From: Halomonas elongata DSM 2581
Lineage (GTDB): Bacteria; Pseudomonadota; Gammaproteobacteria; Pseudomonadales; Halomonadaceae
DNA: 64,000 bases
Direction of reading: 5' to 3'
Assembly: GCF_000196875.2 (NCBI RefSeq)
Contig: NC_014532.2
Coordinates: 3,472,001-3,536,000 of the forward strand
A program made the translations under genes and the position numbers. How positions within the stretch are numbered: the first letter of the stretch is position 1; each line of letters opens with the position of its first letter. The notes under the pieces are model-generated. The model saw only the letters and a list, made by a program, of their open reading frames with translations. It had not been told where the DNA came from and did not search any database. This document shows, piece after piece, positions 1-8,561 of the stretch.

Positions 1-483
1 GCGGATCTCGCGCGCCTCGGTCATGCGCCCCACCACCAGATCGAGTTCACCGAGGCGCAGTTGAGAAAGCAGGAAGGCACTGCGGCCGGTCACCACATTG
101 ACGCCGACCCGATCCGCCGATTGGGAGGCCTGCCAACGCCGAATCGACATGGGCAGCAACCGGCTCTCCACGGTGGACAGCGCCCCCACGCGCAACCAGC
201 GCGCGCCCTGATGGGCATCGCCGACCGCGCTGATGCCTTCTTCCAGCGTTCGGATCGCCGGCCCGGCATGACGCAAGAACGTCAGTCCCGACTGGCTCAA
301 CGCCACGCCCTGGGCACCACGCGCGAAGAGCTCGGTTCCCAGGATGTCCTCGAGTTCGCGGATGGTCTTGGACACCCCGGGCTGGGTGATCGCCAGGCTC
401 TCGGCGGCACGCGCGAAACTGCGATGCTTGGCGACCTCGAGAAAAGCCTGGAGATGGCGCAGCTTGATACGCGGGCTCAACAC
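1..483 (-). CDS. pcaQ: LysR-family regulator, PcaQ-like (C-terminus cut off by window edge)
   Basis: This is a partial gene: the first 161 codons are present and the rest lies left of position 1. Translation from the GTG at 483 gives a classic N-terminal LysR winged helix (IKLRHLQAFLEVAKHRSFAR, then AAESLAITQPGVSKTIRELE) followed by the start of the effector domain. A GGGAGG ribosome site at 491-496 stands 7 bases before the GTG; an in-frame TTG at 480 is the alternative. It is the last gene of the leftward pcaI-pcaJ-pcaF-transporter-pcaDC run, 64 bases after pcaDC. PcaQ regulators activate protocatechuate genes in response to beta-carboxy-muconate-type intermediates in other bacteria. The PcaQ assignment rests on context and on the N-terminal resemblance. 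Confidence 0.8.
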   Translation of the reverse strand, partial: MLSPRIKLRHLQAFLEVAKHRSFARAAESLAITQPGVSKTIRELEDILGTELFARGAQGVALSQSGLTFLRHAGPAIRTLEEGISAVGDAHQGARWLRVGALSTVESRLLPMSIRRWQASQSADRVGVNVVTGRSAFLLSQLRLGELDLVVGRMTEAREIR

Positions 484-547
484 ACCTCAGCCTCCCGTTT
501 GTGTCCGACTATCCAACGCCACGCCCCCGACACGGCCGATCGTGTCC

Positions 548-1747
548 TCATTCCCGGGTCTCGCCCCAGCCGAGTTGCTTGGCCAAGGCGAAGGCGTGGT
601 TGGCCGCCGGCACACCGCCGTAGACCGCCACATGCATCAGCACCTGGCGTAGCTGGGCTTCGCTGAGGCCGATGCGCTTGGCCGTCTTGAGATGCAGCTC
701 CAGCTCCTCGCGTCCCAGGGCGGCCAGGATGCCGGTGGTGATCATGCTGCGCTCGGCCCGGGTCAGGTCGCCGTTGCCCCACAGTTCGCCCCAGGCGAGG
801 CGGGTTATCATCTGCTGGAAAGGGGCATCCAGCGAAGTGGCGTTCTCGGTCGAGCGCGCCACGTGCGCCTCACCCAGCACCTGCTTGCGGGTCTCGAGTC
901 CCTCGGCATAGGCCACGCCCTGCTCGCCGACCCGGGAGCGATCCGGGGCCATCCACAGCAGCAGTCGCTTGGCGAGCGCCTCGGAAAACTCCACCGAAGG
1001 CACATGCCCCAGGTTCTCGATGATCTCCAGCGGCGCACCGCCGCACTCGGCCGCCAGGGCTTGCAGAGTCTCGGGCGGCGTCGCCATATCCTCGCTCCCG
1101 CCAAGCAGGTGCACGTCGACTCCCCCGGGCTGGGAACAAGCAGCCTTGAGCTTGCCGCGGAAGTCGGTGCGACCGAGCATTTCACAGAGCCGGGCATAGG
1201 ATTCGGCATCGCCACGCCCCATGATGGTTCGCCAGCCCTCTGCCAGCGCCGGGTCGCGCTTGATCAGGTCGGCAGCGAACCAGCGCGGCACGATCTCTCC
1301 GGACAACGCCGCCAGGCCCTCGTCGCGCACCCGGCCCGCTCGTGTGTTCCACAGCTCGGCGTTGCCGATCACCGCCCCGGTGTTGGTCAGGACCGCCGAC
1401 AACAAGCGATCGGCATGCTCGGAGAGCAATTGCTTGCCGATGACGCCGCCGATGGAGGTGCCGACGAAGTGGAAGCGCGTGTCGCCGGCCCGCTCAACCA
1501 GCGCCAGAGCATCGGCGGCCAGCGCGGCCGGGGTGATATCGCCACCATCTGCTGGCCAGGCCTCACTGGCACCATGGCCCGGCAGATCCCAGGTCAGCAC
1601 CCGATAACGCGGCAGTAATGCCGGCAGAACGTCGTCCCACACCGCCTGGGTCATGCCCAGCGGATGCGCCAGGATCACCAGCGGATTGGCCTCGGCGCCC
1701 AGCAGACGATAGGCAACGTTGCGTCCGTTGACGTTGATAAAAGCCAT
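548..1747 (-). CDS. pcaL: Fused 3-oxoadipate enol-lactonase / 4-carboxymuconolactone decarboxylase (PcaD-PcaC)
   Basis: This 399-residue protein joins two steps of the protocatechuate pathway. Residues 1 to about 265 are an alpha/beta hydrolase (PcaD) with nucleophile S98 in GTSIGG, a candidate acid D220 and H248 in NLGHVPS; it hydrolyses 3-oxoadipate enol-lactone. Residues from about 275 to 399 are a carboxymuconolactone decarboxylase domain (PcaC) with the helical LTRAERSMITTGILAALGR and HVAVYGGVPAANHAF segments. In this fusion the decarboxylase makes the lactone that the hydrolase consumes. Such fusions are known as PcaL in actinobacteria and also occur in proteobacteria. The ATG at 1747 has AAGGAG six bases upstream. 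It lies 26 bases after the transporter gene and is probably co-transcribed with it. Confidence 0.93.
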   Translation of the reverse strand: MAFINVNGRNVAYRLLGAEANPLVILAHPLGMTQAVWDDVLPALLPRYRVLTWDLPGHGASEAWPADGGDITPAALAADALALVERAGDTRFHFVGTSIGGVIGKQLLSEHADRLLSAVLTNTGAVIGNAELWNTRAGRVRDEGLAALSGEIVPRWFAADLIKRDPALAEGWRTIMGRGDAESYARLCEMLGRTDFRGKLKAACSQPGGVDVHLLGGSEDMATPPETLQALAAECGGAPLEIIENLGHVPSVEFSEALAKRLLLWMAPDRSRVGEQGVAYAEGLETRKQVLGEAHVARSTENATSLDAPFQQMITRLAWGELWGNGDLTRAERSMITTGILAALGREELELHLKTAKRIGLSEAQLRQVLMHVAVYGGVPAANHAFALAKQLGWGETRE

Positions 1748-1773
1748 GACTGACTCCTTGCTTGAAAGCGGAA

Positions 1774-3090
1774 CTAGCCGAATACGGCCAATGCGACGAA
1801 AGTGCTGACAATGGCGATGCCGGAAATCCCCAACCAGATCACCAGGTATCCCATGATGTCGCGTGCCGACAGGCCCGCTACACCCAACAGCGGAAGCGCC
1901 CAGAAGGGCTGGATCTGATTGGTCCAGCCATCTCCCCAGGTGAACGCCATGATGGTTTGCGCCGGATCAGCCCCCAATGCCGCGGCCGCTTCCATCATGA
2001 TGGGCCCCTGAATGGCCCACTGCCCGCCGCCCGACGGGATGAAGAAGTTCACGGCACCCGCGGACAGAAAGGTGAGTAGCGGGAAGGTCGCCGGCGTGGC
2101 GAACGAGATGATGGCCTCAGAGAACTGGGTGACCAGGCCGGCGCTGGTCATCATGCCGGCGATCCCCGCATAGAGCGGAAACTGGATGATGATACCGCGC
2201 GCCGCATGGACCGCTTTCTCGGCCGCGTGCAGGTAACTCGCCGGATTTTGGTGCAGCAGCAGCCCGAGGGCCAAAAAGACCAGGATGATGGTATTCAGAT
2301 TGATGCTGAATCCTTGCGCAACAACCTTGTTCAGCAAGTAGCCCGCCGCCAGAAGCCCCATGAAGAGTGTCGGCCAGCGGCTGTTCTCGATCCGATCCGA
2401 CGGCGTCTGGTGCGACTTGTCGACTGCCGTCTTCCCTTGCTCGTCCTCGCTGTCCACTCTCAGCCGGACGATCTTGTCAGGTTGTTTCTGCAACATGAAA
2501 AACAGCACCAGCAGGCCCAGTAATCCAGCGGTCAGCGCCATGTTCCAGACAGAGTAGAGCGTTTCGGCCACCGGCACGATACCGATGGCATCCTCCATGA
2601 AGTGATCGGGCGTCGCGATGACCAACGGGATGGAAGACGAAGGGCCGCGCACCAACTCTCCCCCGTAGGCCGCGGCCACGATAAGCGGAAAGTGAACGGC
2701 GACCCGACGCCCCATCTCCCGGGCCAGGATGGCGCCGGCCACCATCCCGAACCCCCAGTTCAGGTAGTAGCAGACGAAGCTCACCACGATCGTCAGCACC
2801 AACGCCTGTTTCGGCGTGTTGGCCTGCCGGGTCAATCCGGTCAGCAGACGCTGCACCGGCGCCGTCAGCGCCAGCACATATCCCGTCAGCAGTACCAGGG
2901 TCATCTGCATCCCGAACGTGAACAGGTTGGAGAAGCCGTCGCCCCAGTAATGCGCCATGTTCTGGGGCGACTCTCCGCCAACGGCCATCCCCAGTACAAA
3001 GACGATGGCGGTGAGCATTACCGCCAGAACGAATGCGCTCGGCAGATAACGCTGAACGACCCGTACGGAAAAGTTGGTTATTGCTTGCAT
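1774..3090 (-). CDS. AtoE-family short-chain fatty acid / ketoacid transporter
   Basis: A 438-residue polytopic membrane protein of the AtoE (short-chain fatty acid transporter) family. The hallmark segments are present: NWGFGMVAGAILAREMGRR, a conserved FFIPSGGGQWAIQGPI stretch and WGDGWTNQIQPFWALPLLG near the C-terminus, with about a dozen hydrophobic segments. It is embedded between pcaF (22 bases upstream) and pcaDC (26 bases downstream), so it is almost certainly expressed with the beta-ketoadipate pathway. AtoE itself is linked to acetoacetate or short-chain fatty acid uptake. The context suggests a ketoacid such as beta-ketoadipate, or a related acid, as substrate, which is inference. 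A second family member occurs at 37282-38592. Confidence 0.88.
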   Translation of the reverse strand: MQAITNFSVRVVQRYLPSAFVLAVMLTAIVFVLGMAVGGESPQNMAHYWGDGFSNLFTFGMQMTLVLLTGYVLALTAPVQRLLTGLTRQANTPKQALVLTIVVSFVCYYLNWGFGMVAGAILAREMGRRVAVHFPLIVAAAYGGELVRGPSSSIPLVIATPDHFMEDAIGIVPVAETLYSVWNMALTAGLLGLLVLFFMLQKQPDKIVRLRVDSEDEQGKTAVDKSHQTPSDRIENSRWPTLFMGLLAAGYLLNKVVAQGFSINLNTIILVFLALGLLLHQNPASYLHAAEKAVHAARGIIIQFPLYAGIAGMMTSAGLVTQFSEAIISFATPATFPLLTFLSAGAVNFFIPSGGGQWAIQGPIMMEAAAALGADPAQTIMAFTWGDGWTNQIQPFWALPLLGVAGLSARDIMGYLVIWLGISGIAIVSTFVALAVFG

Positions 3091-3112
3091 TGGCCACTCG
3101 CCCAGCGCTTGG

Positions 3113-4321
3113 TCACACCCGCTCGATCAGCGTGGCGATGCCCTGCCCCACCCCGACACACATGGTGCACAGCGCATAGCGCTTGCCGGTGCGTTGCAGT
3201 TCGTGGGCGGCGGTCATCAGCAGCCGCGCACCGGACATACCCAGCGGATGGCCCAGGGCGATGGCGCCGCCGTTGGGGTTGACCCGAGGGTCGTCGTCTT
3301 CGAGCCCGAGATCGCGCATGCAGGCCAGTGCCTGGGCGGCGAAGGCTTCGTTGAGTTCGATGACGTCGATCTCGTCGAGGGAAACGCCGGTACGCGCCAG
3401 CAGGCGGCGCACGGCGGGCACCGGGCCATAGCCCATGATGCGTGGCTCCACGCCGGCGGTGGCCATGCCGACGATCCGCGCCATGGGCTCGAGCCCATAC
3501 TGTTCCACAGCCTGCTGGCTGGCCACCAGCATGGCGGCGGCCCCATCGTTGACGCCGGAGGCGTTGCCCGCGGTGACGCTGCCGCCTTCTGCCTTGAAGG
3601 GCGTCGGCAGCTTGGCGAGTTTCTCGACAGTGGTGCCGGCACGCGGGTGCTCGTCGGTGTCGAAGACCAGCGGCTCCTGCTTGCGACGCGGAATCTCGAT
3701 GGCAACGATTTCCTCGGCAAAGCGACCGGCCTGCTGGGCCTCGGCGACCTTGGCCTGGGAGCGCGCGGCGAAAGCGTCCTGGTCCTCACGCGAGATGCCG
3801 AACTGCTCGGCCACGTTCTCTGCGGTCTCGGGCATCGAGTGGGTATCGTAGACCTTCTTCATCAACGGATTGACGAAGCGCCAGCCGATGGTGGTGTCCT
3901 CGATCTGCTGCCCACGGGCGAAGGCGGTCTCGGCCTTGCCCATCACGTAGGGAGCCCGGGACATGGACTCCACGCCGCCGGCCAGTGCCAGCTCCATTTC
4001 ACCGGCCTTGATGGCGCGAAAGGCCGTGCCCACCGCGTCCATGCCGGAGCCGCACAGGCGGTTGAGCGTGGTGCCGGGCACCGAAGGCGGCAGACCGGCC
4101 AGCAGCGACGACATGCGCGCCACGTTGCGGTTGTCTTCACCGGCCTGATTGGCGCAGCCCATGAAGACTTCCTCGATCGCCTCGGGAGCCAGACCGGGCG
4201 CCTGCGCCAGCACGGCCTTGAAGATATCGGCGGCCAGGTCGTCGGGGCGCACGCTTGCCAGGGTGCCGCCGAAGCGGCCGATGGCACTGCGGCGCGGATG
4301 ACAGATGAAAGCGTCACTCAT
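3113..4321 (-). CDS. pcaF: 3-oxoadipyl-CoA / beta-ketoadipyl-CoA thiolase
   Basis: A full-length 402-residue thiolase. The acylated cysteine is C90 in [10 protein letters not shown], and the catalytic histidine (H358, [12 protein letters not shown]) and second cysteine (C388, [10 protein letters not shown]) are all in place. It cleaves 3-oxoadipyl-CoA with CoA to succinyl-CoA and acetyl-CoA, the final step of the beta-ketoadipate pathway. The preceding CoA-transferase genes and the following pcaDC fusion make PcaF the likely role rather than a fatty-acid thiolase. The gene follows pcaJ by 43 bases. Confidence 0.93.
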   Translation of the reverse strand: MSDAFICHPRRSAIGRFGGTLASVRPDDLAADIFKAVLAQAPGLAPEAIEEVFMGCANQAGEDNRNVARMSSLLAGLPPSVPGTTLNRLCGSGMDAVGTAFRAIKAGEMELALAGGVESMSRAPYVMGKAETAFARGQQIEDTTIGWRFVNPLMKKVYDTHSMPETAENVAEQFGISREDQDAFAARSQAKVAEAQQAGRFAEEIVAIEIPRRKQEPLVFDTDEHPRAGTTVEKLAKLPTPFKAEGGSVTAGNASGVNDGAAAMLVASQQAVEQYGLEPMARIVGMATAGVEPRIMGYGPVPAVRRLLARTGVSLDEIDVIELNEAFAAQALACMRDLGLEDDDPRVNPNGGAIALGHPLGMSGARLLMTAAHELQRTGKRYALCTMCVGVGQGIATLIERV

Positions 4322-4364
4322 GATTCACTGATCTCCTGAAATTCGCCTCTAGAACACGCCGCTC

Positions 4365-5153
4365 TTACTGGCCGCCATGGGCACGAGCGGTCCTCTCCTT
4401 GAGCTCGCGCAGCACGTCGAGCTCGCGGGCACTGGGTACCGGTGTGCTCTCCAACGTCTCGGCGAAACGGATCTCCCAACCGGTGGCCTCCTGGACCTGC
4501 TCGGCGGTCACGCCCGGATGCAGCGACACCACCACCAGTTCCTTGGTCTCGGGATCCGGCTTCATCACGCACAGGTCGGTGATGACCCGGGTCGGCCCCT
4601 TGCCGATGTTGGGCACGCCATCGCGGCCCTTGCCGTCGCGGCCGAAGCCCAGGGTGGTGACAAAGTCGACCTCGTCGACGAAGGTGCGCTTGGAATGCTT
4701 GAGGGTAATGAACACCTCACCGGCGTTGGTGGCGATCTCCGGCGCGCCGCCACCACCCGGCAGGCGCACCTTGGGTGCGGTGTAATCGCCGATCAGGGTG
4801 GTGTTGAGATTGCAGTAGCGATCGATCTGGGCGGTGCCCAGAAAGCCCACGTCGACCTTGCCGCCCTGCAGCCAGTAGCGAAACATCTCGGGTACCGAGA
4901 CGGTGGTCAGCGCGGTCTCGCACAGTTCGCCGTCGCCGATGGACAGCGGCAACACGTCCGGCTTGGTCTGCAGGGTCCCGGATTCATAGATCAGCACGAC
5001 ATCGGGGGCATGAGTCAGCCGCGCCAGATTGGCTGCCTCCGACGGCAGCCCGATGCCGACGAAGCAGGTCGTGCCATTTTCCAGGGCGCGCGCCGCCGTG
5101 ACGGTCATCATCTCGGAGGAGGTGTATTCCGGGTGATTGTCGACAGAACTCAT
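4365..5153 (-). CDS. pcaJ: 3-oxoadipate CoA-transferase, beta subunit
   Basis: A 262-residue CoA-transferase family I subunit. The segment IYESGTLQTKP and the glycine loop LPGGGGAPEIAT are visible. With its partner it moves CoA from succinyl-CoA to 3-oxoadipate. Its length, and that of its partner, fit the longer CatI/CatJ-like (glutaconate-CoA-transferase-like) type better than the short PcaI/PcaJ pair of Pseudomonas putida. The start codon overlaps the pcaI stop by one base (TGATG), indicating translational coupling and a stoichiometric complex. Confidence 0.9.
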   Translation of the reverse strand: MSSVDNHPEYTSSEMMTVTAARALENGTTCFVGIGLPSEAANLARLTHAPDVVLIYESGTLQTKPDVLPLSIGDGELCETALTTVSVPEMFRYWLQGGKVDVGFLGTAQIDRYCNLNTTLIGDYTAPKVRLPGGGGAPEIATNAGEVFITLKHSKRTFVDEVDFVTTLGFGRDGKGRDGVPNIGKGPTRVITDLCVMKPDPETKELVVVSLHPGVTAEQVQEATGWEIRFAETLESTPVPSARELDVLRELKERTARAHGGQ

Positions 5154-5971
5154 CAGGCATTACCCCCTGCGTTCATGACGTTGTCTTCGATCCACTGGGT
5201 GAAGGTATCGCGGTCGCGCGCGATGGCGTCCCACTCCTTGTAGAAGTGGTTGTCGCGCGGGTAGTAGCCATGCGCGTAGGACGGCAACGAGCCCTTCTCG
5301 GCGACGCTGATGGCATCGATCGCCCAGCCCGGAATCACGCAGGCATTGGGGTGCGCCTCGAGGTCGTCGACGATCTCCTCGACGGTGACGATGCTGTGCC
5401 TGGCGGCCAGCACGGCCTCCTTCTGCACGCCGACAATGCCCTCGACCAGCACGTTGCCGGCCCGATCGGCTTTCTGGGCGTGCACGATGGAAACGTCCGG
5501 CCGTACCGAAGGCACGGCGGCCAGACGTTCGCCGGTGAAGGGGCATTCGATGAACTTGATCTGGTCGTTGACGCGGGGCAGCTCGCTGCCCACGTAGCCG
5601 CGCAGCACGGCCAGCGGCAGCCCGGCGGCACCGGCCTCGAAGGCGCACGCCATGGCGGCGTGGCTGTGTTCGAGGATCTCGATCTTGTGCGGCCAGCCCT
5701 TTTCGACGGCGTCACGCAGGCGATGCAACGACCCGACGCCCGGGTTGCCACCCCAGGAGAAGATCACCTTCCTGGCGCAACCGGCACCGATCAGCTGGTC
5801 ATAGACCAGGTCCGGCGTCATGCGGATCAACGTCAGATCGCGCTTGCCCTGGCGAATAATCTCGTGTCCGGCAGCGAAGGGAATCAGATGGGTGAAGCCT
5901 TCCATGGCCACGGTGGCGCCGTCTTCGACGTAGCGTGCCACCGCATCATGCAGGCTGAGGATCTCGGCCAT
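5153..5971 (-). CDS. pcaI: 3-oxoadipate CoA-transferase, alpha subunit
   Basis: A 272-residue CoA-transferase alpha subunit. The N-terminal GATVAMEGFTHLIPFAAGHE stretch and the IFSWGGNPGVGSLHRLRD glycine-rich loop are typical of the family. It is the first gene of the leftward operon pcaI-pcaJ-pcaF-transporter-pcaDC-pcaQ and pairs with pcaJ to activate 3-oxoadipate. Upstream, at 6051-6084, are two adjacent sites matching the PcaR recognition pattern, so the operon is probably controlled by the IclR protein at 7695-8474. A CoA-transferase for another 3-oxoacid cannot be excluded by sequence alone, but the neighbours argue for 3-oxoadipate. Confidence 0.9.
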   Translation of the reverse strand: MAEILSLHDAVARYVEDGATVAMEGFTHLIPFAAGHEIIRQGKRDLTLIRMTPDLVYDQLIGAGCARKVIFSWGGNPGVGSLHRLRDAVEKGWPHKIEILEHSHAAMACAFEAGAAGLPLAVLRGYVGSELPRVNDQIKFIECPFTGERLAAVPSVRPDVSIVHAQKADRAGNVLVEGIVGVQKEAVLAARHSIVTVEEIVDDLEAHPNACVIPGWAIDAISVAEKGSLPSYAHGYYPRDNHFYKEWDAIARDRDTFTQWIEDNVMNAGGNA

Positions 5972-6050
5972 GATGGTTTGCCTCTGGTTGAATCGCGCAC
6001 CGGCGCTTGTCGCAACGCCTCATGGGCACCGAGACTCGTCACTCGGCAAG

Positions 6051-6084
6051 GTGCGCTGTACGAACATAGGTTTGTTATACGAAC
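6051..6084 (-). promoter_or_regulatory. Tandem candidate PcaR boxes upstream of pcaI
   Basis: Two 15-bp sites lie 4 bp apart, 80-113 bases before the pcaI start. Site 6051-6065 reads GTGCG-N5-CGAAC, and site 6070-6084 reads GTTTG-N5-CGAAC. The published PcaR box of Pseudomonas putida is GTTCG-N5-CGCAC, whose reverse complement has the GTGCG-N5-CGAAC form of the first site. In P. putida PcaR binds near the promoter and activates pcaIJ with beta-ketoadipate as inducer. Binding here is inferred. Confidence 0.65.
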
Positions 6085-6121
6085 AAAATAATCCGCCAGC
6101 CCCGGCCCGTCAAACGCGCAC

Positions 6122-6154
6122 GAAAAACGGGGGCAGGTGTTCCCTGCCCCCGTT
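6122..6154 (-). terminator. Rho-independent terminator of pcaB
   Basis: A perfect 12-bp stem (6126-6137 with 6143-6154) has a 5-base loop. Read on the minus strand it is followed by a run of T (6122-6127). It lies 33 bases beyond the pcaB stop, separating pcaB transcripts from the pcaI operon, which therefore needs its own promoter. Confidence 0.9.
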
Positions 6155-6186
6155 CAGGACGCTCATTTCACTTGAGTTTCAGTATA

Positions 6187-7539
6187 TTAGCGATCTTCCA
6201 ACCAAGCCCGAGCGCGATCCACCTGTGCCTGGCTGCTACCAAGGTATAACGCCGGATCCGTGGCCGCCTCGAGATCCGCCCGTCCGATTTCGCCCGACAG
6301 CTCACCATGACGCGACGCCATCAACGCCTCGAGCGCATCGGCGTACGGGATCCGCTGCTGTCGTGCCTGCTCCGCCGCCTCCGCGGCCAGGGCCTTGGCC
6401 TGTTCCGTCCCCAGGTGAGGCGTCAGCAACCTGGTGACCGGCTCGGCCATGATCGCGCCGCCGGTCACCGTGAGATTGCGTTGCATGGCCTCGCCATGCA
6501 CCTCCAGCCCCTCCAGCAGCACGGCAGCCTGTTCGAGGGCGCCCTCCAGCAATAGCGCACTGTCGAGCAGTGGTGCCCATTCGGCATGCCACTCGCCCAA
6601 TCCGCGCTCCAGTGGCTGGGCCGTGGCATTGAGTATGACCGTGGTGTGACCATGGATCTGACGACAGGCGCCCCGGATCATCGCGCAACGCACCGGGTTG
6701 CGCTTATGGGGCATGGACGACGACTCGCCCATGCCTTCCCCGGCGGGCTCGGCCACCTCGCCGAGTTCGGTCTGGGTCATCAGCGACACGTCCAGCGCCA
6801 GCTTCTCGGCGGCCCCGGCCGCGCCATCGAAGGCCGTCGACAGAGCATGGATCGGCTGACGGTCGGTATGCCATGGCAGCACCGGTGCCGAGAGGCCCAG
6901 ACGCTCGGCGAGGCCGTCCATGACGGTGAGCCCCAGAGTCTCCCAGCCGGAATGCACCCCCACGGCCCCACCGAACTGTACGGGCAACCCCGGTTCGGCC
7001 AGGGTGGCGAGACGTCGGCGCGCCTGCTCCAGCCCCAACGCCCAATGGGCCACTTTGACGCCGAAAGTGATCGGCAACGCCTGCTGCATCAGGGTACGCC
7101 CGACCATGGGCGTCCGGGCATGGGCCTCCATCAATGGCAGCGCTGCCCGACGACAACGCGCCAGCAAGGCATCCAGACGTTCCAGGCGTGGCATCAGCAG
7201 GATCATCAACGCCGAATCGACCACATCCTGACTGGTGGCACCGAGGTGCCAGTACGGCTTGAGGTCATCGGGGAGCGCTGCTCGTCCGGCCTTGACGAAA
7301 GGAATGGCGGCGTTGCCACCGCTGGCCACACCCTCGGCTATTGCACTCGGGTCGAAATCGTGGCTCTCGAGGCAGGCCCGCATGCGGCGGCTGACATCGG
7401 CGGGAATGGCACCCTCGGCCTCCTGGGTCTCGGCCAGGGCCAGTTCGAAGGCCAGCATGGCCCGGACGAAGTCCTCGTCGCGGGAAGCGGCCAGACCGCT
7501 CTGGCTCATGAAGGGATGCTGAATCAAAGCGTCGGGCAT
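6187..7539 (-). CDS. pcaB: 3-carboxy-cis,cis-muconate cycloisomerase
   Basis: A 450-residue member of the fumarase/aspartase superfamily. The signature loop GESSSMPHKRNP lies around residue 270, preceded by LGATSQDVVDSALM near residue 100. The enzyme cyclises 3-carboxy-cis,cis-muconate to 4-carboxymuconolactone, the step between protocatechuate 3,4-dioxygenase and PcaC. The gene is monocistronic here: it has a terminator after it and a regulated intergenic region shared with the divergent pcaR. A GGAG stands about 9 bases before the ATG. The dioxygenase genes pcaHG are not within the window. Confidence 0.93.
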   Translation of the reverse strand: MPDALIQHPFMSQSGLAASRDEDFVRAMLAFELALAETQEAEGAIPADVSRRMRACLESHDFDPSAIAEGVASGGNAAIPFVKAGRAALPDDLKPYWHLGATSQDVVDSALMILLMPRLERLDALLARCRRAALPLMEAHARTPMVGRTLMQQALPITFGVKVAHWALGLEQARRRLATLAEPGLPVQFGGAVGVHSGWETLGLTVMDGLAERLGLSAPVLPWHTDRQPIHALSTAFDGAAGAAEKLALDVSLMTQTELGEVAEPAGEGMGESSSMPHKRNPVRCAMIRGACRQIHGHTTVILNATAQPLERGLGEWHAEWAPLLDSALLLEGALEQAAVLLEGLEVHGEAMQRNLTVTGGAIMAEPVTRLLTPHLGTEQAKALAAEAAEQARQQRIPYADALEALMASRHGELSGEIGRADLEAATDPALYLGSSQAQVDRARAWLEDR

Positions 7540-7614
7540 GGCAGGCTCTCCACTGGCAGGAACCGCCGACTCTCGGGGCGGATCGGCTCATCACTTGACA
7601 TAAGTCGCACAGGT

Positions 7615-7629
7615 GTTCGCAATTCGAAC
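7615..7629. promoter_or_regulatory. Palindromic PcaR box between pcaB and pcaR
   Basis: GTTCG-N5-CGAAC is a perfect 5-bp inverted repeat with the spacing of the known PcaR box. It sits 76 bases before the pcaB start and 66 bases before the pcaR start, so it could control both divergent genes. It has the same half-site as the boxes at 6051-6084. A TATGCT hexamer just downstream (7633-7638) is a possible -10 for pcaR; no convincing -35 was found. Confidence 0.65.
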
Positions 7630-7694
7630 AATTATGCTAGATTGAGGGCGAGCGACCTAGCAAGCCGACATGAACCACCTGCGAAGACAGCCCC

Positions 7695-8474
7695 ATGCAA
7701 GACGATACTCTGACACCCGACGATCGCGATTTCGTGACGGCACTGGCCAGCGGCCTGGAAGTCATCCAGGCCTTCGATGACGAAACCCCGCGCATGACAT
7801 TGAGCGAGGTGGCCGCCAAGACGGACATGAACCGAGCCCGTGCTCGCCGTTTCCTGCTGACGCTGCATGCCCTGGGCTACGTTCGCAAGCAGCAACGTCA
7901 CTTCGAGCTTGCTCCCAAGGCACTGCAACTCGGGTATGCCTTCCTGTCGGCCAACAACTACCGTTCGGTGATCCAGCAATACCTGGAGGACATCACCGAT
8001 GAAATCGGCGAGTCTTCATCGATGGGCGTGCTGGACGGTGACAACGTGATCTATGTGGCCCGCTCTTCCGCCAAGCATCGCCTGATGGCCATCACGCTGT
8101 CGGTCGGAACGCGCCTGCCGGCGGCCTATACTTCGATGGGGCGTGTACTGCTGTCGCAGTTGCCGGATGACGAACTGGCCCGCTATCTCGAACAGGTGAA
8201 GCTCGAGCCGCATACCGAGCGTTCCATCACCGATACGGCCCAGTTGCGCAACTGCATCGAGCAGGTACGCCAACAGGGATACAGCATCGTCGACCAGGAA
8301 CTGGACCCGGGACTACGCTCCCTGGCAGTACCGGCCTTCGATGCCAACGGCAAGCTGCTTGGTGCCATCAACATCAGCACCAATGCCGCGCGCATCGACT
8401 TCGACACCCTGACACGGTCATTCCTGCCGCTGCTGCGGGACAAGGTGCAACTGATCCAGGCCAATGTCAGCTGA
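7695..8474 (+). CDS. pcaR: IclR-family transcriptional regulator PcaR
   Basis: A 259-residue IclR protein. It has an N-terminal winged helix (residues about 15-75, including RMTLSEVAAKTDMNRARARR) and a C-terminal effector domain ending in an LLPLLRDKVQ helix. In the PcaR/PobR subgroup the effector is typically beta-ketoadipate or an aromatic acid. Its position divergent from pcaB, with a perfect GTTCG-N5-CGAAC palindrome between them, supports PcaR. A 12-bp palindrome (GTCACGCGTGAC, 8477-8488) begins 3 bases after its stop codon; its role is unknown. Confidence 0.85.
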   Translation: MQDDTLTPDDRDFVTALASGLEVIQAFDDETPRMTLSEVAAKTDMNRARARRFLLTLHALGYVRKQQRHFELAPKALQLGYAFLSANNYRSVIQQYLEDITDEIGESSSMGVLDGDNVIYVARSSAKHRLMAITLSVGTRLPAAYTSMGRVLLSQLPDDELARYLEQVKLEPHTERSITDTAQLRNCIEQVRQQGYSIVDQELDPGLRSLAVPAFDANGKLLGAINISTNAARIDFDTLTRSFLPLLRDKVQLIQANVS

Positions 8475-8561
8475 GCGTCACGCGTGACCTGACAGGCCAG
8501 GCTCCAGACTCGCTGCTGCGGCTGTTCACCTGATCCACCACGCAACGGCAAGGAGGCCCGG

